Assembly (NCBI RefSeq): GCF_018614035.1
Contig: NZ_JAGGPA010000038.1
Coordinates: forward strand, 39,202-103,201
Source: Streptomyces sp. ISL-96
Lineage (GTDB): Bacteria > Actinomycetota > Actinomycetes > Streptomycetales > Streptomycetaceae
Reading direction: 5' to 3'
Length of the DNA stretch: 64,000 bases
A program made the translations under genes and the position numbers. Positions 58,599 to 64,000 of the stretch are shown in pieces. The notes beneath the pieces were generated by a model that was not told where the DNA came from, made no database searches, and worked only from the letters and a program-made list of their open reading frames with translations. The first letter of the stretch is position 1. Every line of letters starts with the position of its first letter.

Positions 58599-60077
58599 AT
58601 GGACCACACCCACGCCCCGATACTGGAAGCACTCGAGCGCTACCACGAGCGCGGTGAACTCGCCTTCACCCCGCCCGGACACAAACAGGCCCGGGGGGCG
58701 GATCCGCTCGCCAGGAAGGTCCTGGGCGACGCGGTGTACCTCTCCGACGTCCTTGCCACCGGCGGCCTCGACGACCACCGCAGCAGCGGCAACGTACTGC
58801 GGCGCGCGGAAGAGCTGATGGCGGACGCCGTGCACGCCGAGCACACCTTCTTCTCCACCTGCGGCAGTTCGCTGTCCGTCAAGGCGGCCATGCTGTCGGT
58901 CGCGCACCCGCACCAGAAGCTCCTGCTGGGCAGGGACGCGCACAAGTCGGTCGTCTCCGGCCTGATCCTCTCCGGCATCGAGCCCGTGTGGATCGATCCG
59001 CAGTGGGACGCGAAGCTGAACCTGGCGCATCCGCCGTCCGCCGCAGCCTACGAGGAAGCGTTCGAGCGCGAGCCAGAGGCGCGCGGTGCGCTGGTCACCA
59101 GCCCGACCCCGTACGGTACTTGCGCCGAGCTGTCCGCCATCGCGGAGATCTGTCACGCCCGTTCGGTCCCACTGATCGTCGACGAGGCGTGGGGCGCTCA
59201 TCTGCCGTTCCACGAGGGGCTGCCGTCGTGGGCGATGGACGCGGGCGCCGACGTCTGCGTGACCAGCATCCACAAGATGGGCAGCGGCCTCGAACAGGGC
59301 TCGGTGTTCCATCTGCGGGGTGACCTGATCGACCCGCAGGTGCTGAAGTCCCGCGCAGACCTGCTCGGCACCACCAGCCCCTCCGTCATCATCTGGGCCG
59401 GCCTCGACGGCTGGCGGCGCCAGATGATGACGCAGGGCCACCAGCTGCTGGACGACGTACTGCGGCTCGCCTCCCACGTGCGGGCGGAGATCGAGCGGAT
59501 CCCCGGCCTGCACGTCAACGACCGCCACGACTTCACCGGTCCGGGGAAGGGCGCCGACTTCGACCCGCTGCCCGTCATCATCGACGTCCAGGCGCTGGGT
59601 ACGACGGGCTACCGGGCCGGGGACTGGCTGCGCGAGCGGCGCAGTACCGACATGCACCTCATCGACCATCGCCGGATCGGCGCGCAGCTCACGCACGCCG
59701 ACTCGCGGGCGACGACGGCGCCGCTGCTGGACGCGCTGAAGGATCTCGCCAACCACGCGGAGGAGTTGGCGGGTGTGCCGGTCGTCGACGTACCGGCGGG
59801 GCCGCAGATGCGGCTGGAGCAGACGTGCCTGCCCCGGGACGCGTACTTCGGCGACACCGAGGACGTACCGCTGGAGGAGGCGGTGGGGCGGGTGGCCGCC
59901 GAGATGATCACGCCGTATCCGCCGGGGATTCCGGCCGCGCTGCCGGGCGAGCGCCTGACGGAACCGGTGCTGCGCTATCTGCGCACGGGCCTGGACGCGG
60001 GCATGAACGTCCCGGACCCGGCCGACCCGAGCCTGAAGACGGTACGCGTGATCGCCGACGGGGGCCCTGGCGCCTGA
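58599..60077 (+). CDS. Orn/Lys/Arg decarboxylase-family PLP protein
   Basis: A 492-aa PLP enzyme of the basic amino acid decarboxylase fold. FTPPGHKQ (23-30) is the N-terminal signature, STCGSSLSVKAAM binds PLP, DEAWGAHLPFH (195-205) contains the ring-pairing Asp, and SIHKMGSGLEQGS carries the Schiff-base Lys226. The N-terminal response-regulator-like wing of E. coli enzymes is absent, giving the short Gram-positive form (like B. subtilis SpeA/YaaO). Product could be cadaverine, putrescine or agmatine. ATG at 58599, 47 bp after the P450 gene. Confidence 0.92.
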   Translation: MDHTHAPILEALERYHERGELAFTPPGHKQARGADPLARKVLGDAVYLSDVLATGGLDDHRSSGNVLRRAEELMADAVHAEHTFFSTCGSSLSVKAAMLSVAHPHQKLLLGRDAHKSVVSGLILSGIEPVWIDPQWDAKLNLAHPPSAAAYEEAFEREPEARGALVTSPTPYGTCAELSAIAEICHARSVPLIVDEAWGAHLPFHEGLPSWAMDAGADVCVTSIHKMGSGLEQGSVFHLRGDLIDPQVLKSRADLLGTTSPSVIIWAGLDGWRRQMMTQGHQLLDDVLRLASHVRAEIERIPGLHVNDRHDFTGPGKGADFDPLPVIIDVQALGTTGYRAGDWLRERRSTDMHLIDHRRIGAQLTHADSRATTAPLLDALKDLANHAEELAGVPVVDVPAGPQMRLEQTCLPRDAYFGDTEDVPLEEAVGRVAAEMITPYPPGIPAALPGERLTEPVLRYLRTGLDAGMNVPDPADPSLKTVRVIADGGPGA

Positions 60078-60151
60078 CGCAGCCGACGGGCGGTTGTCAG
60101 TGGTGGGTGACACGCTGGATTCAAGGAGGATCTTCGACTGAAGGAAGCGTC

Positions 60152-60979
60152 ATGATCACCACCGACTTCGTGCCCGGTTCGCCCTGCTGGATCGACCTCG
60201 GCGCCCCCGATGTCCCCGCCACGGCCGACTTCTACCGAAGGGTCTTCGACTGGGAGTTCCAGAGCTACGGCCCGCCGGACGCACCGGACGCCAATGACTT
60301 CGGCGTGCTGAAGCGCGACGGCAAGAGCATCGCCGGAATCGGGAAGCTCACCGAGGAAGGGGCCCGGTCAGCCTGGATGATCTACTTCTGCACCCCGGAC
60401 GCCGACGCCACCACCGGCGCCGTTGAACGGTTGGGCGGCAAGGTGCGGGTCGCCCCGATGGACGCCGCCGAAGAGGGGCGGATGGCTCAGTACACCGACC
60501 CTCAGGGCGGCCAGTTCGCCGTCTGGCAGCCGGGCAAGACCAAGGGCATGGAGGCCGCTGACCAGCCGGGCACCCTGTGCTGGACGGAGCTCTACACCAC
60601 CGACGCGGCCGCGGCGAAGGAGTTCTACGGCAGCCTCTTCGGCTGGACCACCCAGGACGTGGAACTGCCGGGCGGCGGCGGGACGTACTCAATGATCACC
60701 CCCGCCGGCCAGCCCGAGGAGCGCATGCACGGCGGCCTCATGGAACTCCCGCCGGACGCACTCACACTGACCGGCGGAAAGCCCTACTGGCACCCCGTGT
60801 TCGCGGTCGAGGACTGCGATGCCACAGTCGCCAAGGTCACCAGCAACGGCGGCAGCGTGCAGATGGGCCCGGAGGATGCCGAGGGCGTCGGACGGCTGGC
60901 GGTCTGCGTCGATCCGAACGGCGCTGACTTCGTGCTGCTCACCCCGTCCACGCCGATGCCGGCCTCTGACAGGGGCTGA
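60152..60979 (+). CDS. VOC-family protein with two glyoxalase-like domains
   Basis: A 275-aa protein of two tandem VOC modules (about 10-125 and 140-265). First module: WIDLGAPDVPATADFYRRVF and QYTDPQGGQFAVWQPG. Second: WTELYTTDAAAAKEFYGSLF and VCVDPNGADFVLLTP. It resembles the mycobacterial 27-30-kDa CFP32-like proteins. Metal ligands are not all conserved, so a binding protein rather than an enzyme is possible. ATG at 60152 behind AAGGAAG. Confidence 0.9.
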   Translation: MITTDFVPGSPCWIDLGAPDVPATADFYRRVFDWEFQSYGPPDAPDANDFGVLKRDGKSIAGIGKLTEEGARSAWMIYFCTPDADATTGAVERLGGKVRVAPMDAAEEGRMAQYTDPQGGQFAVWQPGKTKGMEAADQPGTLCWTELYTTDAAAAKEFYGSLFGWTTQDVELPGGGGTYSMITPAGQPEERMHGGLMELPPDALTLTGGKPYWHPVFAVEDCDATVAKVTSNGGSVQMGPEDAEGVGRLAVCVDPNGADFVLLTPSTPMPASDRG

Positions 60980-61057
60980 CACCCAGGATTCCAGGGTCCA
61001 GGCCGGCCATGGAGTGCCGACCTGGACTCCGGCGCGTCGAGCACCGAATGCTTGAAT

Positions 61058-61118
61058 CTGTTCGTAACAGCGTTCCCGTGAGCACCTATTGACATGTAAC
61101 TGGCGACACGGCCAGAGT
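61058..61118 (+). promoter_or_regulatory. Promoter and dyad upstream of the GH109-like gene
   Basis: -35 TTGACA (61089-61094), 18-bp spacer, -10 CAGAGT (61113-61118), close to the Streptomyces vegetative TTGACR-18-TAGRRT. A perfect dyad CTGTT-CGT-AACAG (61058-61070) ends 18 bp upstream of the -35 and could bind an activator or repressor. The rest of the 218-bp gap (60980-61197) has a triple ACGTCTC-type repeat just before the ribosome-binding site. Confidence 0.55.
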
Positions 61119-61197
61119 CGACCCGCACGCGCAAGTGATGCCGGTCACGCCACATGTCACACGTCTCACGTCTCACGCCACGAGGAGCGTTGTCGCC

Positions 61198-62637
61198 ATG
61201 CCCGAAATCCCCGCAGTCTCACGTCGCTTGCTACTCGGAGGAACGCTGGCCACCGGAGCGACGCTCGCAGCCGGCCTCGGCTCGGCCCAGAGCGCGTCAG
61301 CGGTGACCGCGGCTGCCGCTCCCGCCGCGACCCCCGGCCGCGGACCCGGTCAGAAGTCGATGATCAACGTGCCCTTCGAGCCCTACAAGACCGTCCGCGT
61401 CGGCGTGATCGGCCTCGGCAACCGCGGTTCCGGAATGACCACAGGCTGGTCCGTGGTCCCCGGCTGCGTCGTGACCGCCGTCTGTGACATCCGCGCCGAC
61501 CGCGCCAGGCGCACCGCCGACCAGCTGGTCGCGAAGGGCAAACCGCGCCCGGCGGAGTACGGCGGCTCGACCGACTCGTACGCACAGATGCTCAAGCGCG
61601 ACGACATCGACCTCGTGTACATCGCGACGCCGTGGGAGTTCCACTACGAGCAGGGCAAGGCCGCGCTGCTGGCGGACAAGCACGTCGTCGTCGAGCTGCC
61701 CATCGCGACCGAACTCCGCGAGCTGTGGGACCTCGTGGACACCTCGGAGCGCACCCGCAAGAACCTGATGCTGTCCGAGAACTGCAGCTACGGCCGCAAC
61801 GAGCTCGCGATGCTCAAAGCGGCGCACGAAGGCCTCTTCGGCGACATCACCAACGGCCACGGCGGCTACCTGCACGACCTGCGCGCGCTCCTCTTCTCCA
61901 ACACGTACTACACCGACTCCTGGCGCCGGCTCTGGCACACCCGCAGCACCGCGTCCTTCTACGCCATGCACGGGCTGGCCCCGATCGCGGCGGCCATGGA
62001 CATCAACCGCGGCGACCGCATGACGACGCTGAAGGCCACCGCGACCGCTCCGAAGGGCCTCGCCGACTACCGGGAGCGTTTCGTCCCCAAGTCGCACCCG
62101 TCGTGGAACGAGACGTACATCAACGGCGACCTGGTGACGTGCGCGATCGAGACCGCGAAGGGCCGCACCATCCGGGCCGAGCACGAGGTGAGTTCGCCCC
62201 GCCCCTACAGCCGCATCAACTCCATCGCCGGGTCGCGCGGGATCTTCGAGGACTACGCGGGTACGTCGACGACAGGCGGCCGCATCTACGTCGAGCCGGA
62301 CCACGGCGGCCACTCCTGGCGCGACTTCGACACGTACCGCAAGGAATTCGACCACTGGCTGTGGAAGAAGATCGGCGACGACGCCGCGAACAACGGCGGC
62401 CACGGCGGGATGGACTACGTCCTGCAGTGGCGCACGGTGCAGCTGATGCGCGCGGGGCTGGTCCCGGACATCGACGTATACGACTCGGCGGCCTGGTGCG
62501 CGCCGGTTCCGCTGAGCGTCATGTCCCTGGCGGACAAGGGCCGTCCGGTCGCGATACCGGACTTCACGCGCGGCGGCTGGGTCAATCTGCGCACCGGCCT
62601 CGACTCGCGCGCCGGCGAGATGCCCCCCGTTTCCTGA
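61198..62637 (+). CDS. Gfo/Idh/MocA-family protein, GH109-like, Tat-exported
   Basis: A 479-aa exported oxidoreductase-fold protein. Tat signal SRRLLLGGTLATGA (Arg9-Arg10). NAD-binding VGVIGLGNRGSG (68-79). The motifs VELPIAT and HGGYLHDLRALLFSN match family GH109 alpha-N-acetylgalactosaminidases, which hydrolyse glycosides by an NAD-dependent redox mechanism. ATG at 61198 follows GAGGAG. 28 bp before a NEW3-domain secreted protein, likely one transcript. Substrate: probably a GalNAc-containing glycan. Confidence 0.9.
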   Translation: MPEIPAVSRRLLLGGTLATGATLAAGLGSAQSASAVTAAAAPAATPGRGPGQKSMINVPFEPYKTVRVGVIGLGNRGSGMTTGWSVVPGCVVTAVCDIRADRARRTADQLVAKGKPRPAEYGGSTDSYAQMLKRDDIDLVYIATPWEFHYEQGKAALLADKHVVVELPIATELRELWDLVDTSERTRKNLMLSENCSYGRNELAMLKAAHEGLFGDITNGHGGYLHDLRALLFSNTYYTDSWRRLWHTRSTASFYAMHGLAPIAAAMDINRGDRMTTLKATATAPKGLADYRERFVPKSHPSWNETYINGDLVTCAIETAKGRTIRAEHEVSSPRPYSRINSIAGSRGIFEDYAGTSTTGGRIYVEPDHGGHSWRDFDTYRKEFDHWLWKKIGDDAANNGGHGGMDYVLQWRTVQLMRAGLVPDIDVYDSAAWCAPVPLSVMSLADKGRPVAIPDFTRGGWVNLRTGLDSRAGEMPPVS

Positions 62638-62665
62638 CCAGTCGGCCCACTCGAAGGAGCACGTC

Positions 62666-63673
62666 ATGAGATCAGCACGCCTGATCAATCGGCTCAGAGC
62701 CGTGGCGGTCGCGGTGGCGGGCGCGGTCATGTTCGTCCCCGCCCAGGCAGCGGCCGCGTCCCCGGCCGGGCCGCAGGCGCCGGCGGCTGCCAGGACCGAG
62801 GTGACCATCTCGCCCGTGGTCCTCGACGGTCCGGCCATCTCGACGGTGAAGGTGACCGTCAAGAACGCCGGCCCGCAGCGCATGCGTTCACTGAAGGTGT
62901 CGTTCGCCGGACCGGTCGGCTGGGCGGTCCAGCCGTCCGTACGCGCCGTGGACGGCTCCCTCGCGACGGGCGCCTCGGTCAGTACGACGTTCCAGATCCA
63001 AGTCCCCGAGAAGCGGCCGGGCTTCGTGATCCGTACGTTCACGGCGACCGCGACGTACCAGGGCGGGGACGGCGAGGGCACAGCCACCGGCACCCACTCC
63101 GAGCGGTCCGGGACTCCGCAGGCGAGCCTGTCGGCGGCGTACAACAATGTGGCGATCACCGACGAGTCGGCGACGAAGGCGGGCAATTACGACGGTGAGG
63201 GAAACAGCTTCTCGGCGCAGAAGCTCGCGGCGGTCGGCCTGACCCCCGGGGCCGCGGTCAACGCCCTCGGCGCCAAGCTGACCTGGCCGAACGTGCCGGC
63301 CGGCACGAAGGACAACGTGGCGAGCTCCGGGCAGGCCATCACGCTGGGCGGCAAGGGCAGCAGGCTGGTGTTCCTCGGCTCGGGCGTCACCAGCGGGGCG
63401 ACGGGCAGCGCCACGGTGTACTACACCGACGGGACTTCCGGCACGGGGTCGTTCGGCTTCCCCAACTGGTCGTTCGACCCGGTCACCGCGCACGGCGCGA
63501 CGCTGGTCAAGTCGACCGACGGCCGCAACCGGCAGGACGGATACGGCAACGCGACGGTGAAGTACAGCGTGTTCGCGAACTCGGTCGCGCTGGACCCGGC
63601 CAAGACGGTCGAGTTCGTGGTCCTGCCCGCGAACGCCAACGTCCACATCTTCGACATGGCGATCGCACCCTGA
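62666..63673 (+). CDS. Secreted protein with NEW3/CARDB-like and glycan-binding-type domains
   Basis: A 335-aa secreted protein. Signal peptide AVAVAVAGAVMFVPAQAAAA. Residues about 43-130 form an immunoglobulin-like NEW3 domain (VVLDGPAISTVKVTVKNAG), and from about 150 a second beta-sandwich begins (YNNVAITDESATKAGNYDG), of the kind attached to glycosidases and carbohydrate-binding modules. No catalytic residues. It follows the GH109-like gene, so the two probably act on the same glycan outside the cell. Confidence 0.85.
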   Translation: MRSARLINRLRAVAVAVAGAVMFVPAQAAAASPAGPQAPAAARTEVTISPVVLDGPAISTVKVTVKNAGPQRMRSLKVSFAGPVGWAVQPSVRAVDGSLATGASVSTTFQIQVPEKRPGFVIRTFTATATYQGGDGEGTATGTHSERSGTPQASLSAAYNNVAITDESATKAGNYDGEGNSFSAQKLAAVGLTPGAAVNALGAKLTWPNVPAGTKDNVASSGQAITLGGKGSRLVFLGSGVTSGATGSATVYYTDGTSGTGSFGFPNWSFDPVTAHGATLVKSTDGRNRQDGYGNATVKYSVFANSVALDPAKTVEFVVLPANANVHIFDMAIAP

Positions 63674-63678
63674 GCGGG

Positions 63679-63745
63679 TCCTCAAGCGCCGGACACTTCA
63701 GCCCCTCCGGCGCTTGAGGAACGGGGTCTGGGGCAGGGCACCCCC
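63679..63745. repeat. Inverted repeat plus recurrent GGGGTCTGGGG tail (copy B)
   Basis: A perfect 15-bp stem TCCTCAAGCGCCGGA (63679-63693) with its complement (63706-63720), loop of 12. The tail ACGGGGTCTGGGGCAGGG matches copy A at 52237 onward. It begins 6 bp after the NEW3 gene stop, consistent with a terminator. Confidence 0.8.
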
Positions 63746-63749
63746 GCCC

Positions 63750-63796
63750 GCACCCCGCACCCCGCACCCCGCACCCCGCACCCCGCACCCCGCACC
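63750..63796. repeat. 7-bp tandem repeat GCACCCC
   Basis: Six perfect GCACCCC units in a row (63750-63791) and a partial one. Not coding in any supported gene. It is part of the 290-bp gap 63674-63963, in which the remainder (63797-63963) holds no gene I can support. Confidence 0.9.
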
Positions 63797-63963
63797 TAGA
63801 CCCGTACTTCGCAGGTCACCCGATCGTGAAGATCAACTGGTCACGACCGATCGCCGCTCAGTCCGGTCCGCAACGGCGATCGCAATGCCGGTCCGATCCG
63901 GTCGGGTTCGGACGCCGAAGAGCCGCTGCGGCGAACCCTTTCACCGACCCGCGAAGTCCGGGC

Positions 63964-64000
63964 CTAGACGGTGACAACCTTGATCCCCGCGTCGCGGAGG
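63964..64000 (-). CDS. 3' end of a gene cut by the window edge
   Basis: A minus-strand frame enters from the right edge and ends LRDAGIKVVTV before a TAG stop (63966-63964). The short tail reads like a folded-domain C-terminus and has Streptomyces codon usage, but 11 residues are too few to assign a family. Confidence 0.45.
   Translation of the reverse strand, partial: LRDAGIKVVTV

Noticed and set aside
63750..63796. Possible CRISPR-like array
   Set aside because: Unit is 7 bp with no spacers; a simple tandem repeat.

Overview
The window is chromosomal DNA of a Streptomyces-type actinobacterium. The evidence is very high G+C (visibly above 70%), many GTG and TTG starts, extreme third-position G/C bias, ATGA-type 4-base gene overlaps, and a run of genes typical of the conserved Streptomyces core: coaX/nadC/nadB/panC, the folate genes, ftsH, ppa, and the zinc-free ribosomal protein genes. 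I see no rRNA, tRNA, CRISPR, IS element or prophage. The window opens inside one minus-strand gene (1-515) and closes on the 3' end of another (63964-64000).

Layout. 0.6-6.1 kb: a tightly overlapping minus-strand cofactor operon, DUF2520 reductase-like gene, panC, nadB, nadC, coaX (pantothenate/CoA and NAD). 6.2-9.7 kb: PLP lyase, ArsR-like regulator and a DUF899 protein. 9.7-12 kb: an orphan complex I subunit gene (nuoD-like) next to a MidA/NDUFAF7-family methyltransferase gene. 12-14 kb: two-component system. 15-18.8 kb: glycine betaine/choline-type ABC importer. 18.8-22 kb: a membrane-anchored esterase divergent from an MprF/DUF2156-type membrane aminoacyltransferase. 22-23.4 kb: MarR regulator divergent from an oxidoreductase, with two operator-like dyads. 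23.4-27.1 kb: folate synthesis (folP, folB, folK, with folE convergent). 27.2-34.5 kb: ftsH, hpt, tilS, a zincin-like gene, a penicillin-binding carboxypeptidase and, divergently, ppa. 34.7-38.5 kb: ThrE-type exporter, DedA, YbjQ and a TipA-type MerR regulator with a recognisable tipA-like promoter. 38.5-44.4 kb: BNR-type lipoprotein, PadR-controlled ABC exporter, DinB protein, aldehyde dehydrogenase.

44.5-46.5 kb holds a whiJ/abaA-like developmental trio (XRE-DUF5753 regulator, HATPase protein with a TTA codon, DUF397 protein). 46.6-49.1 kb is the Zur-type divergon of zinc-independent ribosomal proteins with a COG0523 protein. 49.1-55.9 kb: lipoprotein, DUF2786 protein, HxlR/NmrA quinone-stress pair, an unusual family A DNA polymerase, and a SigE-family sigma factor with a probable membrane anti-sigma partner. 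56-61 kb: DUF6479, Dps, an atypical P450, an Orn/Lys/Arg decarboxylase-fold enzyme and a two-domain VOC protein. 61-63.7 kb: a Tat-exported GH109-like protein and a NEW3-domain secreted protein.

The signals I rate highest are: a 30-bp element (28/30 identical) placed in inverted orientation upstream of both the HATPase and the DUF397 genes; the pairing of an arginine-bearing, Tyr-to-Trp NuoD paralogue with an NDUFAF7-type methyltransferase; the TipA promoter with an internal TipAS start; and the Zur-box promoter whose -10 implies a leaderless rpmG transcript. Regulatory calls are read by eye from motif geometry; protein calls rest on recognisable family motifs.
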